A DNA stretch of 64,000 nt from Proteles cristata cristata (taxonomy: Eukaryota; Chordata; Mammalia; Carnivora; Hyaenidae): the NCBI GenBank assembly GCA_017311185.1, contig JAESUZ010002552.1, positions 1,798,001 through 1,862,000 on the forward strand. The letters are read 5' to 3'. Shown piece by piece: positions 43,897 through 53,639 of the stretch; within the stretch, counting starts at the first letter, position 1; each line of letters starts with the position of its first letter. A model generated the notes under the pieces. That model worked only from the letters and a program-made list of their open reading frames with translations, made no database searches and was not told the DNA's origin. A program made the position numbers and the translations under genes.

Positions 43897-44160
43897 GGGC
43901 GCCTGGGTGGCTCAGTCAGTTAAGTATCTGACTGTGGCTCAGGTCATTATCTCATGGTTCCTGGATTCGAACCCCCACATCAGGTGAGCATGAGCCCTGC
44001 TTTGAGTGAGCTCGAACCCCGCTTCAATGAGCCCCACTTGTTTCTGTCTCCTCTCTCTCTCCTCTCTCTCTCTGCCCCTCATGGGATTCTCTCTCTCTCT
44101 CTCTCCCTTCTCTGCTCCTCACTCACTTGCACCCTCTCTCTCTCAAAAAATGTATATAAA
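43897..44160 (+). mobile_element. SINEC copy with rearranged body
   Basis: Full head; the gagccc segment is repeated three times before the CT body. Confidence 0.85.
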
Positions 44161-44277
44161 GCAATGATTTGATATAGTGAGAAAGGATTCCCAGAATCAA
44201 GTTAATTAACAGACACATCACTTCACAGTTAGTTTTTTTGTGTGTGTGTGAGAACACTTAAGATGTATTCTCAGCAA

Positions 44278-44478
44278 GGGGCGCCTGGGTGGCTCAGTCT
44301 GTTAAGGGTCCGACTTCGGCTAAGGTTATGATCTCACAGTTGAGTTTGAGCCCCATATCAGGCTCCGTGCCGACAGCTCAGAGCCTGGAGCCTGCTTCAG
44401 ATTTTGTGTCTCCCTCTCTCTCTGCCCCTCCCTGCTCTCTCTCTCTCTCAAGAATAAACATTCAAAAAAATTTTTAAA
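44278..44478 (+). mobile_element. SINEC copy
   Basis: Flanked by tgtattctcagcaa and a related tgtatcctca...cagcaa sequence. Confidence 0.88.
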
Positions 44479-44616
44479 TATGTATCCTCATCCTCAGCAA
44501 ATTTTAAATATTTATCCATGGTTTCAGTTGCTCATGGTGTCAGCTATCCAGAGTCAACTATGGTCTAGATGTATCCTTCTAGATGCCTAAATCATATGCC
44601 TGACTCCTTCTCATTT

Positions 44617-44707
44617 TTTTTAAGTGAACTCTAGGCCCAGTGTGGGTCTTGCATTCATGACCCCAAGATCAAGAGTCACCTGCTCTGATTGAGCCACAAG
44701 GGGTCCT
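44617..44707 (-). mobile_element. Short old-type carnivore SINE
   Basis: Inverted short form with aagatcaagagtcacctgct. Confidence 0.75.
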
Positions 44708-44911
44708 TCATCATCTCCCATCATCATCATGCGAAGGGTGAGTGCAGTACAATAAGATATTTTGGGAGAGAAATGACACTCACAGAATTTTTGTTATAGT
44801 AAATTTGTTATTATTGTTTTATTTTATTGTTGTTAATCTCTTACTGTGTCAAACTTATAAATTAAATGTTATTGTAAGTGCATATATATAGGAAAAACTA
44901 CACAGGGTTTA

Positions 44912-45109
44912 TTTAAAAAAATTTTTTTATGTTTATTTATTTTTGAGAGAGAGAGAGAGTCAGGGAGAGCCAGATACAGAATGCAAAGCAAGCTCCAGGC
45001 TCTGAGCTGTCAGCACAGAGCCCAACGTGGGGCTCGAACTCATGAACCAAGAGATGATGACCTGAGCTGAAGTTGGATGCTTAACCGATTGAGCCACCCA
45101 GGCGTCCCA
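44912..45109 (-). mobile_element. SINEC copy
   Basis: Inverted SINE; cacagggttt on both sides. Confidence 0.9.
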
Positions 45110-45196
45110 CAGGGTTTGGTACTACCTGCAGTTTCAGGTGTCCACTGGGGTCTTGGAATGTAACCCCCTTATCTATGGGGGACACAATACAGTATT

Positions 45197-45382
45197 TTTT
45201 GAAGTTTATTTTGAGGGAGAGAGAGAGGGAAAGAGGCAGAGAGAGAGCACGAGGATCCCAAGCAGGCTCCGTGCTGTCATCACAGAGCCTGATGCGAGAC
45301 TCGAACCCAAAACCATGAGATCATGACCCGAGTTGAGATCAAGAGTGGGACACTCAACCAACTGAGCCCCCCAAGTGGCCCT
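45197..45382 (-). mobile_element. SINEC copy with 13-bp duplication
   Basis: Inverted SINE flanked by acaatacagtatt at 45184-45196 and 45383-45395. Confidence 0.93.
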
Positions 45383-45383
45383 A

Positions 45384-45765
45384 CAATACAGTATTATTAA
45401 CTATAGTCACCATGCTGTACATCGGTAGGTCCTCAGAACCTGAATTCATAACTGAAAGCTTGTACCCTTTGACCAACCTCTCCCCATTTCCCTCAGCCCC
45501 TGACAAGCACCATTCTACTCTGTCACTATGAGCTGCTGGACCTTTTGTTGTTGTTTTTAAGATTCTACATGTAAGTGATACCATACAATGTTTGTCTCTC
45601 TCCGTCTGGCCTATTTCACTCAGCATAATGTCCCTCCCATTTCCACCATGTTGTCACAAATGATAGGATTTCCTTCTCTTTTATGGCTGAGCCATATTGT
45701 ATTGTATATGTATCTCCTATAGATGAAGAATCCCAGGGATTTTTTTTGCAATCAATCTGCCACAG
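45384..45765 (-). repeat. L1 fragment, antisense
   Basis: 'actgaaagcttgtacccttt', 'caagcaccattctactctgt' and 'cctatttcactcagcataat' are antisense L1 in order. Confidence 0.75.
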
Positions 45766-45883
45766 GGGTCAAGCCCCAGAGAAGTGAGTTCAACATCTGG
45801 TGTTTGCATCACCAAGGCCTTTGCCAATCTGAAGAAGCTGCTGAGAGAAAGAGAGGCTCAGCACAGATTTCGGAAGCCCCCTA

Positions 45884-45979
45884 GGGGTACCTGGATATCT
45901 CTGTCGGTAAAGTGCTCAGTTCTTGATCTCAGGGTCGTGAGTTCAAACCCTGAATGGAGTCTGCTTTAAAAAAAAAAAA
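45884..45979 (+). mobile_element. Short old-type carnivore SINE
   Basis: Short form ggggtacctggatatctctg to a 13-A tail. Confidence 0.78.
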
Positions 45980-45999
45980 AGTCTCCTAGGACTGGTGGA

Positions 46000-46060
46000 G
46001 GAGGGGAAGGGAGGGGAGGGGAGGGGAGTGGAGAGGAGAGGAGGGGAGAAGAGGGGAGGT
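46000..46060 (+). repeat. G-rich simple repeat (ggggag)
   Basis: Repeated ggggag/gaggg units. Confidence 0.85.
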
Positions 46061-46522
46061 TGGACAAAAATTGGGATTCAAGGGACACTGAGGAGAAGGC
46101 ATCCTGGAAAAAGAGCCCAGGCATTAAGTTAGGATCCCTGAGGGACTATACTCTAGGAATAAAGCTAAACGTGAATGACAACATCCTTCTCAAGGACTAT
46201 ACAGTCCACTCAAATCAGCTCAAATCCTAGTTGGACTGAGGTAGTGGTTCTCAAAGTGGGCTCTTTGGACTCTTGAGGACTTTTTTAGGGAGACAGGGAG
46301 GCCAAAACTATCTTCCTAATAATACTGAGATGTAATTTGCCTCCCCCTCACCCCCACCTCTGCACTTATGGTGTAAAAACAATGGAAGATGAAACCATGG
46401 CCCCTTGGTATGAGTGAATCAAAGCAGTGGCATTGCGCCCCTTTAGTAATCATTGTTTTCTTCACCGTCACGCACTCGAAGTTAGAAAAGGAAGGCAGGT
46501 TCCCTTAAGACTGTCCCTGATA

Positions 46523-46745
46523 GGGGCACCTGGGTGGCTCAGTCGATTACATGTCCAACTTCGGCTCAGGTCATGATCTCACAGTTTTTGAGTTTGAGCC
46601 CCACGTCGAGCTCTGTGCCGACCGCTCAGAGCTTGGAGCCTGCTTCGGATTGTGTGTCTCCCCCTCTCTCTGTCCCTCCCCATTCATACTCTGTCTCTCT
46701 CTCCCTCCCTCTCTCAAAAATAAATAAACATTAAAAATTATTTTA
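46523..46745 (+). mobile_element. SINEC copy inside the hAT fossil
   Basis: Flanked by ctgtccctgata and ctgtccttgata. Confidence 0.92.
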
Positions 46746-47357
46746 AATAAACAAAAATACAAAATTTAAAGAAGGACTGTCCTTGATAAAGCCAGGGAAA
46801 TCACTAATTTTATTAAAATGTGCAGTATGCCTAAAGTACTTCTGTGGGAGGCACAACGGCCGCCCTAAGGAAATACACCTCTGCAGGTATTTGAGCCGTG
46901 AGCCAAATTAGCCTCTTCTTTCATGGAACACCAGTTTTACTTGAAAGAACGCCTGAGAAACCAGCTATGGTTTTTAGCAGATGGTTTCTCCAAAATGAAT
47001 ATGGTAATCCCACTGGATTGCCGGACTCCCATCAGTATTTGTTGCCAAAAATAAAATTTGAGCTTCACAGCTTCCTACTCTTAATACTTTCCCAATGAAA
47101 TCAGTGGTGATATTACCAAATCTCATTTTTTGGTATTGTGTAATGAAATGCATTAACATTGGGAAGAGCCGCATGATTCAGTGAGCCAGCAAGTTCCAAA
47201 TGACCAACACATAATGTTAAAACATCATGCTTGCGTTAAATACCCATTTTAAGTGCAAGACAGACCAATAGATTTTAGCTTATCAGAATATGAAAAGTTC
47301 ATTGACTTGGTTTCAGATTCCACACTGCAACTAATCTTTAAGAAACTACCACTGATT

Positions 47358-47582
47358 GGGGTGTCTAGGGGGCCCAGCCAGTTAAGCATCTGACTTCGGC
47401 TCAGGTCATGGTCTCATGGTTGGTGAGTTCGAGCCCCACAGTGGGCTCTGTGCTGACAGCTCAGAGCCTGGAACCTGCTTCAGATTCTGTGTCTCCCTCT
47501 CTCTCTATGCCCCTCCCCTGCTCATGCTCTGTTTGTCTCGTGCGCTCTCTCTCAAAAATAAATATTAGAAAATGTAAAAAAA
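47358..47582 (+). mobile_element. SINEC copy inside the hAT fossil
   Basis: aaactaccact on both sides. Confidence 0.92.
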
Positions 47583-47637
47583 AACTACCACTTGTCTAGC
47601 TTAGTGTAGTATCAAAAAAGAATATTCACAGAAATAT

Positions 47638-47745
47638 GGGGCACTTGGTTGGCTCACGGCAGAGTGTGTGACTTTTGATCTTGGGTTGTGAGTTTGAGCT
47701 CCATGTTGGGTGTGGAGATCGCTTAAAAATAAAATCTTATTTAAA
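47638..47745 (+). mobile_element. Short old-type carnivore SINE
   Basis: ggggcacttggttggctcac to an A-rich end, in the hAT fossil. Confidence 0.8.
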
Positions 47746-47757
47746 AAAGAATATTCA

Positions 47758-47976
47758 GGGGGTGCCTGGGTGGCTCAGTCGGTTAAGCGTCCGACTTCAG
47801 CTCAGGTCATGATCTCACGGTTTGTGGGTTTGAGCCCCGCATCAGGTTTTGTGCTGGCAGCTCAGAGCCTGGAGCCTGTTTCAGATTCTGTGTCTGTCTC
47901 CCTCTCTCTCTGACCCTCCCCTGCTCATGCTCTGTCTCTCTCTGTCTCAAAAATAAACTTTAAAAAAAAAAAAGAA
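47758..47976 (+). mobile_element. SINEC copy inside the hAT fossil
   Basis: Follows the preceding short SINE; agaatattca on both sides. Confidence 0.92.
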
Positions 47977-48010
47977 TATTCACTAAAATAGAAGAATAAA
48001 CAAAAATAAT

Positions 48011-48088
48011 GGAGCTCCTGGGTGACTCAGTTGATTAATCCTCCAACTCTTGATTTCGGCCCAGGTCATGATCACAGAGTCGTGGGAT
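48011..48088 (+). mobile_element. SINEC head fragment
   Basis: Only the first about 78 bp remain (ctcctgggtgactcagttga ... cagagtcgtggg). Confidence 0.7.
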
Positions 48089-48134
48089 AGACTTGCAAAA
48101 ATGTAAAACAATCTCAGTGTTCTCGTAAGCTCTT

Positions 48135-48359
48135 TAAAAACACTTTTTAAACATTTATTCAATTTTGAGAGAGAAAGAGAGAGAGAGGCACAGAGTGAGA
48201 GCGGGGAAGGAGCAGAGAGGGAGACATAGAATCCAAAGCAGGTTCCAGGCTCACAGCTGTCAGCACAGAGCCCGAAGCGAGGCTCAAAGTCATGAACAGT
48301 GAGATCATGACCTGAGCCAAATTCAGATACTTAGCCGACTGAGCCACACAGGTGTCCCT
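48135..48359 (-). mobile_element. SINEC copy inside the hAT fossil
   Basis: Inverted SINE ending gccacacaggtgtccc. Confidence 0.88.
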
Positions 48360-48482
48360 CATAAGTTCTTAAAATACAATTATTTGTCATAAAAAGAGCT
48401 ATTTACATTGATGTCCTATTTAATTTATTAGCATTACTTTATGTATGCATATATTTTTATCCATGTATTCATAAGTATTTTT

Positions 48483-48681
48483 TAAAACTTTCAGTTTTTT
48501 CTGTTTATTTTTATTTTGAGAGAGAGAGCGAGTCAGGGAGGGGCAAAGAGAGAAGGAGAGAGGCTCCTAAGCTGGGTCTGCACTGTCAGCACAGAGCCTG
48601 ATTAGGGGCTCGAACCCCCAAACCATGAGAACATGCAAATCAAGAGTCAGACGTGTAACCCACCGTGCCTCGCAGGCACCC
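48483..48681 (-). mobile_element. SINEC copy inside the hAT fossil
   Basis: Inverted, diverged SINE ending ctcgcaggcacccc. Confidence 0.82.
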
Positions 48682-48704
48682 CTCTGTTTCTTTTATTATT
48701 TATT

Positions 48705-48938
48705 TCTTTTATATTATTTATTTAGTTAGTTTATTTATTTATTTTGAGTGAGAGAGAGACAGAGACAGATATAGCATGAGTAGGGTAGAGGCAGAGAGAG
48801 GGAGAGAGAGAGAATCCCAAGCAGGCTCCACACTGTCAATGCAGAGCCCAATGTTTGGCTCAAATTCAACAACCGTGAGATCATGACCTGAAAATCAAGA
48901 GTCGAAGTCTTAAACAACTGAGCCACCTAGGCACCCCC
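48705..48938 (-). mobile_element. SINEC copy inside the hAT fossil
   Basis: Inverted SINE ending gccacctaggcaccccc. Confidence 0.86.
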
Positions 48939-49065
48939 TAAATCTCTCAGTGTTAATAATGTGAACAATATCCACAGAGATAATCCACATAGCTCTTTGG
49001 GGTCCTCAGTAATTCTTAGGAAGGTAAAATTATCCTGAGAATACTGGATTAGGATGATCTTCCTC

Positions 49066-49222
49066 GGGGTGCCTGGGTGGCTCAGTCGGTTAAGCGTCTG
49101 TCTGCAGCTCAGGTCATGATCTCACAGTTTGTGCGTTCAAGCCCTGCATCAGGTATTACCGCTCGTGCTCTGTCTTTCTCTGTCTCAAAAACGAATAAAC
49201 TACAAAAAAATTTTTTTTAAAG
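49066..49222 (+). mobile_element. SINEC copy, internally deleted
   Basis: Head present, part of the body missing; gatgatcttcctc on both sides. Confidence 0.88.
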
Positions 49223-49401
49223 ATGATCTTCCTCTACCCTTAAAACTGTTTACAGATGACATAACTTTATATATAGAAAACTCCAAGACTTCACCCCAAA
49301 ACTGTTAGAACTAATAAAGGAATTCAGTAGCCTTATGAGATATAAAATCAAGGACCCCAAATCACTTGTTTGTGTGATTTTTCTAAAGCCATATTGTTTT
49401 C

Positions 49402-49593
49402 CTTTTTTTAAAAAAATGTTTATTTATTTATTTAGAGGGAGAAGGGGCATGGGTGCGGGAGGGACAGAGAGAGAGGGAGAGAATCCAAGCTGAGAGTGCA
49501 GAGCCTGCTGGATGGATCTCACAAACTGTGGGATCATGACCTGAGTGGAAATCAAGAGACCAACGCTTAACCTGCTGAGCCACCCACAGACCC
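49402..49593 (-). mobile_element. SINEC copy
   Basis: Inverted, diverged SINE ending gccacccacagacccc. Confidence 0.82.
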
Positions 49594-49635
49594 CTCAGTG
49601 TGTTTTTATACACTAACCAGGAACTGTCCGAAAAT

Positions 49636-50430
49636 GATTTTCTTTTCTGCGAAAAGCATTATTGCTTCTGTTTGGCCTAGGGCTTGGGAGAGGGCTCCAG
49701 GGTGGTTAAAAAGCTGCCTAGGGGCTGTGGGGAGAGGCTCAGACAGAAGCCCCCGTACCAGGGGGTCAGAAGGGCCCCTCAAAGCCGTGGGCTCCGAGGC
49801 TGCTAGTGAGTTGGAAGATGAGCCCCCGGAGCTCAGGCAGGTGCACCCCATTTCTTGATGAGTTTCACCTGCTTCTCTAGGACACGGTTCTCGGGCAAGT
49901 CCGAGAATGCGCGCGCAGAGCCCAGGGCTTGCAGATCCCGAAGCGCCTGCTTCAGGTTCTTCTCCTGGGCGGGGGTGCCTTCCATGGAATTCAGGGTTTT
50001 GCCCCGTCCGCTCTGGGAGGCTTCTGCTCCTTCTGGAAGAGGGCGCGGCCACGGTGCGGGTTTTGCATCAAGGAACTCTGTGCCTTGGCCCTGGTCCTCC
50101 GCCCACTGCTGGAGGGCAGGTTCCAGCTGACCAGAGCCACACACCATGGCGGTGGGAACAGACGCTCAGAGAGGTAGGGCAGGAGGCCCGCGGATGAAGG
50201 TAGAATAGGCGGCTGGCCACGCAGGTGGAATAATTCTGGCAAATCTGGGAGCTGGGGAGCTGGTCAGCAATAAGGGACCAATCTCAAAAGCTGGTGTTGG
50301 CTGATCCTGGAAGCAGGGGGTGGTTGTGAAGATGGTTCTGAAGGTTGTCAATGGACGTTGATCAGATGTTGGAAGAAACTGGATCCTGGAGAGGGGTAAG
50401 GTAGACCTACAGATGAAGGTTGAGGAGGGA
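49636..50430 (-). pseudogene. Ferritin light chain (FTL) processed pseudogene
   Basis: Intronless minus-strand copy spanning 5' UTR, coding region and 3' UTR of an FTL-like mRNA. Recognisable pieces in order: UTR-like text near 50330-50270, agctcccagatttgccagaa (coding start region, about 50250), QNPHRGRALFQ (about 50060), KNLKQALRDLQALGSAR (about 49940), VLEKQVKLIKK (about 49870), and 3' UTR words aggcagctttttaac (about 49715) followed by a degenerate poly(A) signal and A-rich stub. Frameshifts break the frame repeatedly, the initiator ATG is lost and the C-terminal ferritin helix is gone. Reading frames of 104 and 148 codons inside it are leftovers, not genes. Confidence 0.88.
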
Positions 50431-50525
50431 GGATCAAAGAGTGGACCCATCGATTACTAATTACAAAGAGATACACTTTACAGTATAGAAATCAGGTGGA
50501 CACACATATGACATCTCTCTCTCTC

Positions 50526-50697
50526 TCTTTTTTAATGTTTATTATTTATTTTGACAGAGATGGAGAGAAAGAGAATCCCAAGCAGGCTCCAGACATTAGC
50601 GTGGAGCCCGACAGGGCTTGATCCTACGACCATGAGACCACAACCTGAGCAGAAATCAAGGGCCAGACACTCAACCAACCGAGCAACCCAGGTGACT
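50526..50697 (-). mobile_element. SINEC copy
   Basis: Inverted SINE ending gagcaacccaggtgac, in the L1. Confidence 0.85.
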
Positions 50698-51040
50698 TTG
50701 CCACATCTTCTTTATCCGTTCATGTATTGATGGACACTTGGGCTGCTTCTGGGATTTGCCTGTGGTAATTAATGCTGCAATAAACATAGAGGTACATATA
50801 TCTTTTTGAATTAGTGTTTTCATATTCAATGGGTAAATACTCAGCAGTGGAATTACTAGATTATATGGTAATTCTATTTTTAATTTTTTGGAGAACCTCC
50901 ATACTGTTTTCCAGAGGGGCTGTACCAGTTTGCATTCCCACCAACAGTGCATAAGTGTTCCTTTTCCTCCATATCCTCTCCACCACTTGTTTCTCGTCCT
51001 TTTGACTTAGCCATTCTGCAGGTGTGATGTGATAGTTCAC

Positions 51041-51241
51041 TTTTTTTTTAAGTTTATTTATTTTGCATGTGCAAGTGGAGGAGGAGCAGAGAGAAAGAGA
51101 AAGAGAGAATCCCATGTAGAGAGAATCTCTGTGCTGTCAGTGCAGAGCCTGACGCAGGGCTCGAACTCATGAACTGTGAGATCATGACCTGACCCTAGAC
51201 CAAGAGTCAAATGCTTAACCGACTGAGCCACCCAGGCACCT
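51041..51241 (-). mobile_element. SINEC copy
   Basis: Inverted SINE ending gccacccaggcacctc, in the L1. Confidence 0.88.
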
Positions 51242-51365
51242 CATTTCATTGTGGTTTTGATTTGCATTTCACTGATAATGAGTGATGTTGAGCATCTTTT
51301 CATGTGTCTGTTGGCCATGTGTATGTCTTCTTCGGAGAAGTGTATATTCATGTCTTCTGCCTATT

Positions 51366-51473
51366 TTAAAAATTAATTATTTTTGAATAATCTCTGTACC
51401 CAACGTGGGGCTTGAACTCACAACCTGAGGTCAAGAGTTGGATGCTCTACTGACTGAGCCAGCCAGGCACCCC
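51366..51473 (-). mobile_element. Short old-type carnivore SINE
   Basis: Inverted short form (caacgtggggcttgaactca ... gccagccaggcacccc), in the L1. Confidence 0.82.
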
Positions 51474-51485
51474 TCTTCCGCTTAT

Positions 51486-51691
51486 TAAAAAAATTTTTTT
51501 TAACGTTTATTTATTTTTGAGAGAGTGTGAGCGTGGGAGGAGCAAAGAGAGAGGGAGACACAGAATCCGAAGCAAGTTCCAGGCTCTGAGCTGTCAGACA
51601 GAACCTGATGCGGGGTTTGAACTCATGAACCATGAGATCATGACCTGAGCCGAAGTTGGACACTCAACAGACTGAACCACCCAGGCACCCC
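51486..51691 (-). mobile_element. SINEC copy
   Basis: Inverted SINE ending accacccaggcacccc, in the L1. Confidence 0.88.
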
Positions 51692-51839
51692 CTCTTCCAC
51701 CCATTTTTATTTCGATTATTTGTTTTGTGATGCTCAGTTGAAGTTCCTCATATTTTGGATACTAACACTTTATTGGATGTGTCATTTGCAAATATCTTCT
51801 CCCATTGAGTAGGTTATCTTTTAGTTTTGTTGGGGATCC

Positions 51840-52245
51840 TTCACTTCATCAGGGTGCTCAGTTAGCTTGGAGTTCTTCAGCAGATTCTTCTTTCACTGTG
51901 AATCACTTTCAGAGTCATCTAGACTTTCAGAATCATTATCATCATCACCATCTGCAGCCATATTACCTTCTGCGTTATGATCCTCCTACCTCACTGAAGC
52001 CAAGTCTACAGTCTCCTCATTATCTTCCTGATAGTTTACTATCCACACTTTGCTGATATTAAGACTCCCGGTTCTTCGTTAATTTTATCTTCTCCTAAAT
52101 CGGCTGTCTCCCAATTGCTAGATCCAAGATTGTCATCTGGGAGGCTGAATGCTTCACCTCTCTGCTCACGGGAATCCCTGGCTGCATTCATTGTTTTGGG
52201 TACCCAGATGGGAAATGAAGGGAAATACAAAACCCACCCATGATT
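51840..52245 (-). pseudogene. Unidentified coding-like remnant, possibly a retrocopy
   Basis: On the minus strand an open stretch (52230-52039) reads MNAARDSREQRGEAFSLPDD and on. Beyond a stop, an acidic serine-rich run such as DGDDDNDSESLDDSESDSQ follows in another frame (about 51960-51900). The composition is protein-like and unlike the adjoining L1. I do not recognise the parent. Stops and frame changes argue for a dead fragment. Confidence 0.4.
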
Positions 52246-52264
52246 CTCATCAGAATCCAGTCAT

Positions 52265-52482
52265 GGGGCACCTGGGTGGTACAGTCGGTTGTGCATCTGA
52301 CTTTGGCTCAGGTCATGATCTCACAGTTTGTGAGTTCGATCCTCGTGTTGGGGTCTGTGCTGAAAGCTCAGAGCCTGGAGCCTATTTCAGATTCTGTGTC
52401 TCCCTCTATCTCTGCCCCTCCCCCACTTGTTCTCTGTCTCTCTGGGTCTCTCAAAAAATGAATAAATGTTAAAAAAATAATA
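52265..52482 (+). mobile_element. SINEC copy
   Basis: Full SINE, ggggcacctgggtggtacag to aataaatgttaaaa. Confidence 0.9.
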
Positions 52483-52679
52483 AAATCTTTCATGAGGCAT
52501 TCTGGAGTGGCGCTGGTGGCTGATTGCACTTTTCTCCTCCCTTCCTTGATCACCTTCCTAATCTAAAAGATCTTTGCTGTCAACTTTGGACCACTTAGAA
52601 TTCTTTCAGCAAATATCCAGTAGTCTCTTTGAAAGCAATTATCTAACTTTTCTAAGCTCTTATATAAATTTTCTATTGA

Positions 52680-52776
52680 GGGGCTCCTAGCTGACTCAGC
52701 TGGTGGAGTATATGACTCTTGATCTTGGGGTTGTGAGTTCGAGCTCCACTTAGAGAATACTTAGAAAAATAGAATC
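52680..52776 (+). mobile_element. Short old-type carnivore SINE
   Basis: Short form ggggctcctagctgactcag to aaaaatagaatc. Confidence 0.78.
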
Positions 52777-53010
52777 TTTATTATTTTTTTTATTTTTTAT
52801 TTTTTTATAATTTTATTTATTTCTAGGAGAAAGAGACAGCGTGGGCAGGGGAGGGTCAGAGAGAGAGGGAGTCACAGACTCTGAAATAGGCTCCAGGCTC
52901 AGAGCTGGCAGTCAGCACAGAGCCCGATGCGGGGCCGGAACCCAGGAACCGCGAGATCATGACCTAAGCGAAAGTCGGATGCTTAACCGACTAATCCACC
53001 CAGGCGCCCC
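52777..53010 (-). mobile_element. SINEC copy, young-looking variant
   Basis: Inverted, with ggcagtcagcacagagc and aagcgaaagtcgg; tagaatctt on both sides. Confidence 0.92.
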
Positions 53011-53024
53011 TAGAATCTTAAAAA

Positions 53025-53170
53025 AAGTAATAATAAATCTTCTATTGGGTCCTCACATGAACCTATGAGGTTGGTAAGAAACTGGGGCTCATAGAAATTA
53101 TTACCCAAGGTCACATTGTCAAAATGCAGTGGGTCTAGGATTAGAATTTGAGGTTTACTCCTGCCCATGT
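53025..53170 (+). repeat. MIR element
   Basis: 'cccaaggtcacattgtcaaa' with 'actggggctcatagaaatta'. Confidence 0.6.
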
Positions 53171-53176
53171 ACTTTA

Positions 53177-53390
53177 TTATTTAACGTTTAGTTATTTTTG
53201 AGAGTAAGACAGAGACAGAGTGTGAGTTGGAGGAAGGGGACAGAGAGAGACACACACTCAGAATCCAAAGCTGGCTCCAGGCTCCAAGCTATCAGCACAT
53301 AGCCTGATGTGGGGCTTGAACTTGTGAACTGTGAGATCATGACCTAAGCTGAAGTCTGACGCCCAACCAGCTGAGCCACCCAGGCGCCTC
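53177..53390 (-). mobile_element. SINEC copy
   Basis: Inverted SINE ending gccacccaggcgcctc. Confidence 0.88.
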
Positions 53391-53639
53391 CAGCCACGTA
53401 CTTTAAACACTCCATTTTGTCTTAACTTCGTCCCTAACAGTCTGATTACAAATTAAATGTTCCTACTGTGCTTATTGAAGATTGGCTTAATTTCTTACAG
53501 AAACGACTGTGCTCTCTACAAGACCTTTTCCAGACTCTGAACAACGCGGGAACAGTGATTGGTAGCGGGAGGCACTCACTAAAAACTGGTATGTTGAATG
53601 CCATCAGTTAAAGAAGGGACCTACGCGTCCAGCCCCTAA

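Larger units (their letters stand above)
46240..49050 (+). mobile_element. hAT (Charlie-like) DNA transposon fossil
   Basis: Opens with a Charlie-like end (gtggttctcaaagtgggc near 46244). It retains transposase remnants in sense, such as VLDKAREITNFIK (about 46780) and FIDLVSDSTLQL (about 47300), and reaches a 3' region with 'agctctttggggtcctcagt' (about 48991). The far terminal repeat is not recognisable. The frame is broken by stops, indels and nine SINE insertions, so it is non-functional. Family name is from memory of mammalian hAT relics. Confidence 0.7.
50465..51838 (-). repeat. L1 antisense, split by four SINEs
   Basis: 'ctgcaataaacatagaggta', 'ccatactgttttccagaggg', 'gatttgcatttcactgataa' and 'caaatatcttctcccattga' appear in antisense L1 ORF2 order, at about 50700-51038, 51242-51365 and 51692-51838. 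Confidence 0.8.

Noticed and set aside
45784..45969. Open frame with KAFANLKKLLREREAQHRF
   Set aside because: It is short, runs into a SINE, has no recognisable parent and no flanking gene structure; probably chance or an unplaced repeat remnant.
49606..50147. Reading frames of 148 and 104 codons on the minus strand as possible genes
   Set aside because: They are overlapping remnants of a ferritin light chain retrocopy with frameshifts and no start of the parent protein.
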